Assembly: GCA_030568195.1 (NCBI GenBank)
Contig: JAJLTO010000003.1
Location: 1,386,501 to 1,450,500 of the forward strand
Direction: 5' to 3'
DNA length: 64,000 nucleotides
Origin: Dipodascopsis uninucleata var. uninucleata
Taxonomy: Eukaryota; Ascomycota; Lipomycetes; Lipomycetales; Lipomycetaceae
Shown here piece by piece: positions 42,702 through 53,565 of the stretch (positions are counted from its first letter, which is position 1; each line of letters opens with the position of its first letter). The position numbers were made by a program, and so were the translations under genes. The notes under the pieces are model-generated. The model saw only the letters and a program-made list of their open reading frames with translations. It was not told where the DNA came from and did no database searches.

Positions 42702-42711
42702 TGAAAAATTT
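42702..42711 (+). promoter_or_regulatory. RRPE-like element before RIO1
   Basis: TGAAAAATTT, close to the rRNA-processing element of yeast ribosome-biogenesis genes (TGAAAAATTTT), 45 bp upstream of the RIO1 start. In AT-rich DNA this could arise by chance. Confidence 0.3.
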
Positions 42712-42755
42712 CAATATTCCAAAATTTTCGCAACTTCTAGTCCAACCAGACAAAA

Positions 42756-44290
42756 ATGGCTACCTTAGATCTCGAAGATGATTTCAGAATCGGCCCTGAT
42801 TCAAGTGAGGATGAGGATGATTTCTCGGACATGGAAGAACTACGCAACAGTTCTAGCAATGATACTGTCAACGCGAAAGGGAATAAGATTTTGCATGATC
42901 CAAATGCCATTCTAGCAAAATATGCGTCTAGAATCAAGGTCGATGAACTAGTACCAGGCATAAAAAACAAGTATGTAGAACAGCCATCTTATAATAGGAC
43001 AACATGCTAACTAAGTAGCTTCAGACTTACGGACAAGTCAGATAGAGCAACAATTGAGCAGGTGTTGGATCCACGGACATGTAAGATCCTGGCGAAGTTC
43101 ATAAACCGAGGCGATCTTTACGAAATCAACGGCTGTATAAGTACCGGAAAAGAAGCCAATGTATACCATGCTCTTACAGAGAGCGGAGAACATCGTGCAG
43201 TCAAGATATATAAAACTTCCATCTTAGTATTCAAGGACAGAGACCGTTATGTAACTGGTGAATACAGATTTAGACATGGCTATAGCAAGCACAATCCTCG
43301 AAAGATGGTTCGCTTATGGGCAGAGAAAGAAATGCGAAATCTTAGTAGAATATATGCTGCAGGCATTCCAAGTCCAAAGGCACTTGCATTAAAGATGCAC
43401 GTCCTTGTTATGGATTTTATAGGTAACTCAGAAGGTTGGGCTTCACCTCGATTACATGACGCTCATTTACAATCGGAGCAATATGTTGACATGTATCACC
43501 AACTAGTAGCATATATGATTATCATGTATCAGAAATGCCGATTAGTTCACGCTGATCTGAGTGAATATAATCTTTTGTATCATGAGGGAAAACTATACAT
43601 AATAGACGTATCACAGTCAGTAGAGCACGATCACCCCCACAGTCTTGAGTTTTTGAGGATGGATATTAAAAACGTTACTTCTTATTTCAGCAAGAATGGC
43701 GTTGCTTGTTTTTCAGAGAGACAGCTATTCGAGCTTATTACCAATGAACGTGAAGATTTGAGCATAGATGATTTAGTTCAAACTCTTGCAGGAATAGATC
43801 CTTATACAGAAGATACCGAGGTCGACGAAGCCGTTTTCCGTGAAATGTATATTCCTCAAACACTGGAACAAGTCTACGATATCGAAAGAGATACAGATAA
43901 AATCTCGAGTGGACAAGGGTCTGAGCTTATTTATAAGGATCTGGTTAACCTTCGTATTGAGAAACGCGATATTGAAAATGAGGAGAAAGACAGAGAGGAT
44001 GAAGATAGTGAGGACGATGCTTCCTCCGATAGCGATGAAACCGAAGCAGGAAACGACTATGAAGAACGAAAACAGCTGAAGGGAAAGAAATATGAAAATA
44101 AGGAAGATAAAAAGGTAATTGTGATAAAATTAAAGCAAATTAATTATTTAGTATTTGATATGCAAATGACGACTAAACAAATTTTTAGGAGCGCAAAAAA
44201 TTGGTTAAGGAGCAGAAGAAAGAAAAGCGGACCAAAAAAATTCCAAAGCATATTAAGAAAAAACTTGTTAACAACTCGAAACGCCATTAG
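42756..44290 (+). CDS. RIO1: Atypical protein kinase/ATPase Rio1
   Basis: Exons 42756-42970, 43025-44114 and 44189-44290 give 468 aa. Rio1 acts in late cytoplasmic 40S maturation, driving 20S-to-18S rRNA processing. N-terminal acidic segment; then NGCISTGKEANVYHA (ATP loop), VHADLSEYNLLYHEG (catalytic loop Asp) and IIDVSQSVEHDHPHSLEFL (metal-binding Asp). VSQSVEHDHPH is characteristic of Rio1 rather than Rio2. The acidic region (EDEDSEDDASSDSDETEAG) precedes a Lys-rich C-terminus restored by intron 2 (ERKKLVKEQKKEKRTKKIPK). Without this splice the frame runs into an unrelated tail. Tail-to-tail with ATG17 (101 bp). Confidence 0.95.
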
Positions 44291-44391
44291 TATCATGATA
44301 ACAGAAAAGTCTTGTTGAATTAAAAAGTTATAATATGCTATAATGTCAGAAGTAAATTATTTTGTTTAAGTTCTGCATCATTGTGACACTA

Positions 44392-45749
44392 TCAATTGAT
44401 GTCATTTGGCACCAAAAGATCTGTTGTATTTGTAGTGATCACTGAAACTTCCAGTTTTGTCGGTTCAGCATACAGTCCCGATAAAGCGGATTTAGGAAGA
44501 GATTCTATACTAAATCTTTGTCGGCTCGACAACTCTGTGGCATACATCTTCTCTGTATCTCTTATAGCAACCTCCAAACGCCTTTTACGATCGGACTCTT
44601 CCTTCTCTCTGCGTTGCATCTCTGAAGAAACGAGATCCATCTCTCTTACATTTTTCTCAAGCCAAGTAATTAATGAACTAAACTTAGAGTCCAGATCTTT
44701 GCAATTAGAAAAGAAAGAGTCAAATTCACCTGAGAATTTTTGATGTATTTGTGATTCTACTTGTAGTGAACCGATATCTTTGTGCAGCTTGAGGCATCTC
44801 TGATAAAAGGTTGTTTGAGTCTCTAAGAATTTGGCAATAATTTCACTGGAAACGTACATCTCATCCCGTCGCTGATACAGTTCATCTAGTACGCCGTCGG
44901 CTAGGTCAGTGTCTTTCCGTAGCAGATCTAACTGTTCTTCCTTACTCTCAGACAAGCTATCAATTTCTTTCAAATTGCCCGAGTTTGACTGGTATAAGAA
45001 TTGAGAACACTGATCATAATGATGGGCTAGTGATTCTAGTAAACCTCCCATAATTTGTGCATTATTCTCAATACTATGTATATGCTCTGTAGGCCCTCCT
45101 TGAGATGCTATTCTAACAAACTCTTCCTTGCTAATGTTCTGAAGTGCTGACAACTTCACATTCACTATTTCAGCACACAAACTGGTGAGCACTTCTGACT
45201 TTTCAACTATTAACGCAGCGAAATTCTTGCGGTATGAGCTTAGCTCGGTATGCGTAGACTATGTTGTAAATGTCAGCCACAAGTATGCGATTTTACAGTT
45301 CGTAGAAAATTGTAGCTTACCTGAAAAAAATCAATTTTTTCTTTTATAGAGGCTTTAACATTCTCCGCGTCTTGAAATGACAGTATATCATATAATGAAG
45401 TTTCTTTTTCGTTCCTTAGATTGGGACTTAAAGCCATCTTAGGTATTTTCTTTGTTTTTGCTAGATAGATTAGTTCTTCGAATAGAGATCCATAATTATC
45501 AAACTTCTGTAACTGGACTCTAAAATCATCGAAACTACTATTTTCTACTCTCTTATAAAGATCTTCTACCCCATAAAGTATTCGCACAGTTGAATGCAAT
45601 TCTTGTATCATAAATAACATCTTGTACACTAGTGAAACGCCCATCTCGAATGCATCTTTTGAGCTTTCTAAGATCTCATTTGCTGATAAGCAGATCTCCT
45701 CTGCTTCCTGAAGTAGCCTTTTGGCTTTCAGGAACCATTCTGTTTCCAT
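44392..45749 (-). CDS. ATG17: Autophagy scaffold Atg17
   Basis: Exons 45749-45321 and 45258-44392 give 431 aa; the 62-nt intron has donor GTAAGC. Atg17 forms the crescent-shaped scaffold of the Atg1 kinase complex (with Atg29-Atg31 in yeasts) and starts autophagosome formation. The protein is almost wholly helical and coiled-coil. Family-like segments are FLKAKRLLQEAEEICLSANE near the start and GGLLESLAHHYDQCSQFLYQ in the middle, then LRKDTDLADGVLDELYQRRDEM. No catalytic motif is expected. It is divergent from MET30 over 747 bp. Atg17-like proteins diverge quickly, so certainty is below that for enzymes. Confidence 0.82.
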
Positions 45750-46091
45750 TAATTAAAATATTTCCTCAGTTATCACTCTAATTTGCGATCACTAATCTGA
45801 TAAGACCGGCTGCTAAATTGAAGCTCTGCGGTTATAAACTATCGAGATCAATTAAGACGACTGCGCTGAAATTATGCTTTGCGACTCACCCACCCCTTAC
45901 TATCTAAATCAGTTTTCAGATAGCTGTCAAGCTGAAACTATGTAGATCCGTAGATCACGCTTTAATGTAAAATGCTATTCTCATACACCGGATATTGCTA
46001 GTTTTGTCTATGTTTAGTGCTTCATGAATCGCGTCAGCTTCTGCGCAATCTTGTAGTATAATTTAGTCATTTCAACGCGAGACTCGTCATA

Positions 46092-46099
46092 TCACGTGA
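46092..46099. promoter_or_regulatory. TCACGTGA box 1 upstream of MET30
   Basis: Perfect octamer matching the yeast Cbf1/Met4 sulfur-gene site (TCACGTG). It lies about 400 bp before the MET30 start. Confidence 0.5.
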
Positions 46100-46118
46100 A
46101 TTTAATCACCAAGGCACA

Positions 46119-46126
46119 TCACGTGA
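46119..46126. promoter_or_regulatory. TCACGTGA box 2 upstream of MET30
   Basis: Second perfect octamer, 27 bp after the first. Its last base is the first base of the adjoining 16-bp inverted repeat. Confidence 0.5.
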
Positions 46127-46165
46127 TGCATCGCCATGGTGTAATTTTGCACCATGGCGATGCAT
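46126..46165. repeat. Perfect 16-bp inverted repeat with 8-nt loop
   Basis: Left arm ATGCATCGCCATGGTG (46126-46141) and right arm CACCATGGCGATGCAT (46150-46165) are exact reverse complements around TAATTTTG. Each arm itself contains the palindromes ATGCAT and CCATGG. This is the longest perfect dyad that I noticed in the window. Confidence 0.95.
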
Positions 46166-46496
46166 TATTCCAGATTCAATCTGGTTACGAGGAGTACTGA
46201 AACGGCAGATTGGCATACTTATACAGACTCAAGGAGCTGCATATATCTTGTCTGAAGCTTACGAATGTATTTAGAGTGAAGACGAGTTATAAACACGTCT
46301 GGTTGTAAAGAATTTTTTTTTGCAGCTCCAGAACGTCTGATAATAGTGCGGACCAGTCTAAACGCCACACAGGGCTAGAAGCTCACTCTTATTTTATATA
46401 AAGACTATATAGTTCCTCTTAGGACTACAAGAGCATATTGCCGATTTAATACTTGTATTTTATTTCGCATATTGCTTGTCACTTCTGTGGAGCAGA

Positions 46497-48658
46497 ATGG
46501 ATCCAGAAAACATGGTAGCCGATACTCCGGAGGTTGGAGAAGTTGAGAAAATAGAAGGCAATAAAAACATGAAGGGCGAACAGTTGGCTAACGGGGCAAG
46601 TACGGCAGCGATATTGCCAAAATTTTTAACGAAACATATTCCACAAAGATTATATCCAGAAAGTCATAAGGAACCAAGGTCATTTTGTTATAGACATCAT
46701 CCAGACTTCAAATGCAAGCGGCAAGCAGATGAGAGCAATATGGACGTGCTCCAAAGGGTATGTCAAATTATTCCGATATTTAATTCGTGACGTATTGATT
46801 AGTTCCTTTATGTGTCAAGATACTAATAATTCATATATAGGGCCTGGAAAATTTACCCGAACAGGATCAGGAAGCTATAACACATATGTGGAGTTTATTT
46901 TCTGCAGCTCCAGCTTATGAGCGAAATCTGATTTTACAGGGAATTCTTTCTCAGTGTTGCTCTCCACAGCTATCCTACGTCTCTTCTATGCTCCGTGATC
47001 TGAATAGGATTGATTTTGTATCGGCTCTTCCTTCGGAGATTTCTTTTAAGATATTGTGCTACTTAGACGCATCATCTCTATGCAAGGCTGCTCAGGTTTC
47101 TCACAGATGGAAGATGTTGGCTGACGACGATATAGTCTGGCACAGAATGTGTGAGCAGCACATCGATCGCAAATGTACAAAGTGTGGCTGGGGTTTACCT
47201 TTGTTGGAGAAACGCCGGCTATATGAATCTAAAAAGGCAATTGAAGAGCGTGTGCAGAAGTTGAAGGAATCCGAGCTGGAAGCAGAAGAAGACAACAAAG
47301 AAGATGTAGCAGTTCTAGAAGTACCATCTAGTAGTTTGAAGCATAAAGCTAGCTGTCTTGTGACCAAGGGACCGGAGATTACCTCGTCGACTGCGGTGAC
47401 TGATGCAGATGAAGCTGCTTACGAGCGAGCAGCTAAGCGTCTTAAGACAAATAGTGAATCTGCGGAGCAAATTCCAGTTGAAACTTCAGTACCAACGCGC
47501 CTTACTCGACCTTGGAAAGATGTGTATTCAGAGCGATTGAAAGTGGAGCAGAATTGGCGCCGCGGACGATATCAGCTGAAAGTTCTTAAGGGACATACCG
47601 ATGGCGTTATGTGTCTCCAATTTGATCACTCTGTCATCATTACCGGTTCTTACGATACTACAGCTCGTGTATGGGACATAGAAACTGGAAACCTTCTTCG
47701 TGTTTTGTCTGGTCATGTTCGTGGTGTGAGAGCACTTATGTTTGATGACACAAAGCTCATAACCGGCTCTATGGATCGCACAATTAGAATTTGGAATTAT
47801 AAGACAGGTGAATGCGTATCGACACTGCGTGGACACACAGACGGTGTTGTCAGTTTACATTTTGATTCAACATTACTCGCTTCTGGATCTGCGGATAGCA
47901 CAATTCGAGTTTGGAATTTCAAAGAAAAGTCTTTCATGACTTTGAGGGGCCATACTGACTGGGTTAATTCTGTCTTCATCCATTCAGAAACTCAGACATT
48001 GTTCTCTGCTAGTGACGATACTACTGTAAGAATGTGGGACCTCAATACGCGTGAGTGTCTCCGAGTATTTGGAGGAGCACAAGGAATAAATGTTTCGCCA
48101 AATTTTCAAGGACATATTGGCCAAGTTCAGGTCGTAATTCCAGTCAAGATTCGATCTGAAAATGAGGATGATAAAGATTCCGATCACTCACATGACCACG
48201 GCAGTTCGCATGGTTTGATTAGTGGTGTGGATAGCGATCACTCATCGCTTCCTGATGATGGTGATTTCAAAGAAAAACATGACGGTTCTAGTGATGGAAG
48301 TGAAACCAGTTCATCACAGGTCAGCCGTACATTAACTCGAAGACAAAGGCGATTGCCGAATATTCTTACTGCATCTCTAGATAACACTATCAAGTTGTGG
48401 GATTCGAATACTGGTGAATGTGTCAAAACGTTATTTGGACATGTGGAAGGGGTATGGGGCCTTGCTGCAGACAATTTTAGGATAGTTTCTGGAGCTCACG
48501 ATCGTTTGGTAAAGATTTGGGATCGTCAGAGTGGCCGATGTCTGCATACATTTTCTGGCCATTCTGCACCAGTAGCCTGTGTTAGTCTTAGCGATTCACG
48601 TGTTGCATCCGGTTCGGACGACGGAGAGGTCCGTATCTACTCATTTGGTGTAGCATGA
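46497..48658 (+). CDS. MET30: F-box/WD40 SCF receptor Met30 (sconB/scon-2 type)
   Basis: Exons 46497-46757 and 46841-48658 give 692 aa; intron branch TACTAAT. Met30/sconB is the substrate receptor of the SCF ligase that inactivates the Met4-type sulfur activator when sulfur is plentiful, and it also controls the cell cycle. The N-terminus FCYRHHPDFKCKRQADES and HMWSLFSAAPAYERNLILQG are specific to this family. The F-box is ALPSEISFKILCYLDASSL. It is followed by the hallmark MCEQHIDRKCTKCGWGLPLL. Seven or eight WD40 blades then run from about 290 (KVLKGHTDGVMCLQFD) to the end, with an acidic His/Ser/Asp insert before the last blades. The first ATG with family match is 46497. Confidence 0.95.
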
Positions 48659-49296
48659 TAACGCGAACAGACGTTCATAGATTATAGTATATATTGAATG
48701 GTTAATTTCCTTTTGTTTGAAAATCTCTTTTAACGTTTTGTGTATTTCTGCATTTGCTCTCAATATGTGAAGCTTGTCTTTATCTTGCTTTTATGCATGG
48801 TGATGGTACTACTATTCGTTTAGGACGTGTGCTTACTATTTCCTCTATACTATTTGAGAACATTATGCAGATTTTATTCTGTAATTTACAAAGGTTGGCG
48901 TTTGGCATTGGCTCAAAACAAGTACACTTATAATTTTAATATTCTTAATGCTTGCTTTGTTTTTATTTATTTGAATATTGCTGTAAAAGTACTACTATAT
49001 TAACGATAAAATCGTATACTAATACAAAAGACTACTGTTTTAAAGCCAGTATCATGTTGATTACCTGTAATTTGTTCACGATGTTCAGCTTTAGTGAGCT
49101 ATTGTAGCGACGAGATATTGAGATAAGATAAACTTTCTAGTCTAAATGTATAAGGGTATTTAGCGCTGACGTATAAACTCTCACATTTCAGTCGTAGTTT
49201 CCGGGAGAATACACAAATTGCGCAAGTCATTTGAGCCAGCCAAAGTTTATTCGCCATCCATCCATCAAGAAGTCATCAAATTTGTCAGTGAACGCG
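48659..49296. other. MET30-PHO23-like spacer
   Basis: 638 nt, T-rich after the MET30 stop. A short open frame from 49231 reads into the first exon of the next gene, but its own text has no family match. Confidence 0.45.
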
Positions 49297-50571
49297 ATGT
49301 CTATGGATGCAGCATATATTTTGGAACAGTTCCAACAGGATTGTAAGTGGTCTTTTGTGAGTTGTAGGCGTAGAAGTGAGTGTGAGGCTGAAGTTCTTGC
49401 GTGCGAGAGGGGAGATATTTAATGGTTGGAGACAATTACTAACCTCGTAAATTATTTAGTGGCAAATGTTCCAGAAGAAGTAGCCCACTACTTGGAGGAA
49501 ATTAAGGCAAAAGACGTCAAATTATACACTCTACGCAAGCGGATACAGCATTATGATAATCAAATCCATAAACACATCAGGACACATGGTTCTCTCAGCG
49601 AGAATCCTAAGGAGAAGCAGTATTCCAATAAGATAAGCGCTGATTTTGAACATGCTATTAAGATGCAGCAAGAGAAATGTGAGCTTGCCAACAAGCTCAA
49701 CGATTTAGTCTCACGACACATGAGGCGACTTGATCTGGACATTAAAAGGCTGCAAAACGATGGACTCTTGGCTCCAAGCACAGATGCGATAGTGCTGCCA
49801 GCTACTCGTGCACTGCAGATGGCTGCGAGCACGAGCAACGCCGCAGCAGTAGCCAACGCCCAAAAGCGACAGCCTTCACAGCCTATTGTCCAGCACTTGC
49901 ACGCGCCTCTTCATTCTCATCCACAAGTTCAGCCGTCGAGAGGCGCCACGCCAGACCTCGCAGCTGCCGGAATCACGGCAGGCCTCAATGGCTTGGCCAG
50001 TGGAGTTGGAGCACTACCTGGAACACCGCAATCAGGCAACAACGCTGTCACGTCGAACGGGTCCATTCATGCGGGCCAACGTCCTATGAAGCGCCAGAAG
50101 CTGGCCAACGGTAGCAGCGTGAACGGGTCTGTACGGACGACGCCGTCTTCGGTGAGCATTAATTCTCCCTTGTCGGCGTCGATGATGCCCACGCCAGGCA
50201 AGATCGAAGACGACGCGGTGTCGGCAGCGATCGCTGTCACGAATCAACTTAACAGATCAGGCTTAGTGCCGCGCGGCAGTAATGGCCTGGGCAGTGGTAC
50301 TGTGCGTGCGGGGAGTGCGACGACGTCGAACAAGATCAAGAGTTCGTCGCAGCAGCCTGCAGATGACGACGAGGAGGAGAACAACGACAGCGCACTCTAC
50401 TGCTTTTGTCAGCAGGTGTCTTATGGTGACATGATCGCGTGCGACAATCCAGACTGCCAGTATGAATGGTTCCACTACGGATGTGTTGGGTTGAAGGCGC
50501 CGCCGTCAGGTCTGTGGTACTGCTCAGCTGAGTGTGAGCAGGTGTGCAGCAACAAGAAGGGCCGCAAGTAG
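49297..50571 (+). CDS. PHO23: ING-family PHD-finger protein (Pho23-like)
   Basis: Exons 49297-49342 and 49460-50571 give 385 aa. The 117-nt intron (donor GTAAGT, branch TACTAAC, acceptor TTTAG) joins ILEQFQQD to [19 protein letters not shown], restoring the ING N-terminal helix. A frame that opens inside the intron (49426) is misleading. The C-terminal PHD finger (about 335-380) is [20 protein letters not shown] followed by [10 protein letters not shown] and WYCSAEC, which binds H3K4me3 in this family. The middle is disordered and Ala/Ser/Asn-rich. ING proteins serve in Rpd3L, NuA4 or NuA3; Pho23 (Rpd3L) is the likeliest match. The 3' half is clearly GC-richer than its neighbours. Confidence 0.88.
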
Positions 50572-51954
50572 TGAATTATTGATGGGCGTTGTGCGTGAGC
50601 CACTCTGTCTGCTGTGTCAGTACTAGCGCTACTGCTGGTGCTGCCGCTACTCGATGTTACACGCTCCTTTGTTTCAAGGAGCCTATTTATTTGTAATATA
50701 GCATTTGTATATTAGGTGTACTAACGAAATTGAAGGCTATTTGTATGGGAATATTAGTTTTTTTTTGTTTTTTTGGGTTGCTGCTGTAGGGAGTAATGCA
50801 CGCTTTGAAGACAGTGCCGCAGTTTATGCGGCACACGCGCATGAAATCCGGCTCTAGAGTGTCTGTCCATTTCAGTACTAGCACGCAAGCTGGTCTTCTC
50901 ATTTTGTATAGTTCGCAGGCGCGTTCATGCCTACTATCTTTATATTAAAACGCTATTGCCGCTGTGTGACCTGCTAGCGACGAGCGATGCGCGACGTAGC
51001 TGCGAGAGTCAAGTAGTACTAGCAGCAGTTGTTTGTCTTTGAGGTTAGCCACTAGGATATCCCACATGCACTACTATTACTCTGCTACGACTATATCGTC
51101 ACTGCTAACATTCGCGTCGTCTGCGCAAAATTCTCAGTAGGTGCGTAACCGCGTACTGCAGAACCGCCATTCACGCGCGATAGTAGAGCAGCTCCGCGCA
51201 CCCTCAGCGGTATGGCACGTTACGTTTAGTCTGCCAGACTCTCTGCCGCCAGAAACAAGCAGCAGAAAGCATTGGCAAAACCAGCCAGTACGCTCACGTA
51301 ATTCCTCTCTCTACCAAATATTCCACACTGGCATCGTTAGACTTTTCAGTCCGTCTGCTACATTAGAAGTGCGCAGAATAGTCTAGACGTGCTCGTGCTG
51401 CAGTGCAGGTCTCGCCCGCCGGGCCTCTGCTTCTCTATGGACGCAAGCCGCTAGCGTAGTCGTACAAATGGGATGATCCACGTGACCCGGTGGGCTCTCC
51501 ACCATTTTGAGATCCAAAAAGGCAATAGTCGTGAAAAGACAGACGCCTGAAGCGAACGGAAAGAGATCGCAATTCAAACGCGTCTTGTGTGAATAGTCGT
51601 TCTAGTAGCTTGTGAATGCACAAGTACCGGATACACTGTAAGTGGACTGTATTCGCTAAGCAGGAATTAGGTCGTATCTGGCGAAAAAAATCTGTCTCGG
51701 AAGCTATAATCTGTTGAGCCGACGGCAAGCACTAGATGAACGCTGTCTCTCGCTGGAAGCGTACGCTGGACTTCAACTGACTGGTGCAAAAAATATAAAA
51801 AAAGAAAAAAATTTGCGAGAAACAGAGGCACGATTCCACAGCCGCAGAAGGCATTCCAATCGAGCAATCCTCACAGGAAAGTAGACGTTCGTGCATTTCA
51901 TGTGTACCGGACTGATAAGGTAGACGAAGGACGATCAGAATAATTCTCTCTACA
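50572..51954. other. 1.4-kb spacer PHO23-like/TBCC
   Basis: Gene-free on both strands as far as I can tell. It is GC-richer than the usual spacers in 50.9-51.7 kb. One CACGTGA occurs at 51479-51485. Small overlapping frames show no family content. Confidence 0.45.
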
Positions 51955-53074
51955 ATGTCGAAGCTGCACAAGACCCAGCAAATATTCTTCGTCCAATTCT
52001 CCGCGGAAAAAGAAGGTATAGCTTACATTCTTGCAGTCTGGAATATTGCACGGATTCCGGCAGTAGTCTAAGTCTACGATAGGCTAATTTAATGTATCGT
52101 CTAGAAATAGAAAAGCTACTGCATAAAGGAGAGTTTGACCAGAGCGAAGGTGCACTGGCCGAAGCCTCCGCGAAGTTAGATGCATTAAAAGAAGAGGTGA
52201 CAAATGCCGCTGTATTTCTTCCCGGATACGATCAACGAGCATATACTACGGTATGTTGTTTTCTCTTATGATTCCGCGAATATCAGTGAATATTTTGTTA
52301 ACCTGAAATTTATAATTTCTGCAGCAGCTGGATCAACTGACAGCTCAGGCGTCTGCTTTGAGCGACAAGCTCTACCCTAAGGCAAGATTCTCGTTCTCGA
52401 GTAGAAGCAGAAGGACCACAGAAAGTCAAGGGTTTGCAGAGAAGAGGCCAAGACTTGACGGAACGAGTGCAGAAGTTGTTTCTGAGAAGCCCATTATTAG
52501 CACACCGGTCCAACAAATTCGTGATATCAATAAGAAGTTTTTCACCCTCCCTGCGATTGCCGCGCTGTCAACTACTCTTTTCATGTCACATATCCAGTCT
52601 AGCATTGTATACATTGCACCGTCCGAAGTATCGCTCAGTAATGTTCAGTTAGCTGATTGCACAGGATCGCTGATCGTATTTGCCAGCGACATTGCTGGAC
52701 CAATACACCTCACAAGAGTGTCGTCTTCCGTAATTGTTTTTCGTCATGCACATCAATTCAGAATGCATCAGTCCGAAGACACTGAAGTGTATATGTTGAC
52801 AGACGGAAATCCTATCGTTGAAGCCTGTGATGACCTTAGCTTTGGTACTGCTGAATTCACAGACAGTCTAGATACTGTAACACTTTCGTCCTTCGGAGGA
52901 GCTGTTGACGATTTCGATAATCCTACCGGATCTGTAGATATGCCGCTGAGCTGGCATGCTGTTGAGCATAGCCGAGCTCTGCAAGTGCAAGACGTACTGC
53001 GTAATCTCACGTTTAGTGATCCCACAATATGGACAGACCAAAAAGTTGAAGATGTACTCGCTATATGTAACTAA
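51955..53074 (+). CDS. Tubulin-binding cofactor C
   Basis: Exons 51955-52015, 52105-52250 and 52325-53074 encode 318 aa. Cofactor C is the GTPase-activating partner of cofactors D/E that releases folded alpha/beta-tubulin. The N-terminal spectrin-like helices are rebuilt by splicing (QQIFFVQFSAEKE to EIEKLLHKGEFDQSE, then NAAVFLPGYDQRAYTT). The C-CAP beta-helix domain starts near residue 140 (SSIVYIAPSEVSLSNVQLAD) and contains DCTGSLIVFASDIAGPIHLT and QFRMHQSEDTEVYMLTDGNP. The final DDFDNP and WHAVEHSRALQVQDV match the family's end. The acceptor of intron 2 may be 52324 or three bases later. Confidence 0.86.
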
Positions 53075-53565
53075 AGTCCCTCTTAAAGGACATAAAGTAT
53101 AGATCTATTTGATTGCTCTCAGCAGCGAAGCTAATCATCTTACGTGGATGCAGACCTCATTGTGGAATTAGTAATATTCGCAGTCCCTCCACAAGCATTC
53201 GAGTTCGAGTGTTGTCGTGTTTTCTTGTCCAGACTGCATCGTTTACATTTACTCACTATATCCTTGTTTTGTTTGTTTGTTATAAAGAGAATGTAAAGAT
53301 GTACTACTCTTTTCGCGACTTGTGTCAATTTAATACCTTCAATAATTTTACGGTATGGAATTTGTATTTCTGGTTTGGCTATTCATTAATATAAGAAGTA
53401 CATACTATTAAATACAATATAATAAAATTTACAGCTCTTCAATGCACACGCGCCTCTGATTAAAAACTCTATGTTAAATTCCTTCATTCATACCCTTCAT
53501 CAGTTATCCCAAGAATACAGACTAATGCAAATACTGTAGAATAGTAGTATTTATTATACTATTGA
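53075..53565. other. Convergent 3' spacer TBCC/HPC2
   Basis: 491 nt, AT-rich. The open frame 53113-53394 looks random. No gene supported. Confidence 0.45.

Larger units (their letters stand above)
45750..46496. other. Divergent promoter ATG17/MET30
   Basis: 747 nt with two TCACGTGA boxes and a perfect 16-bp inverted repeat (listed separately). A long T run followed by GCAG (46312-46325) resembles a 3' splice site and might belong to a 5'-leader intron of MET30; no partner donor could be chosen. Confidence 0.5.

Noticed and set aside
53113-53394. 93-codon frame after TBCC
   Set aside because: Composition looks random and it sits in the convergent 3' spacer; no homology recognised.
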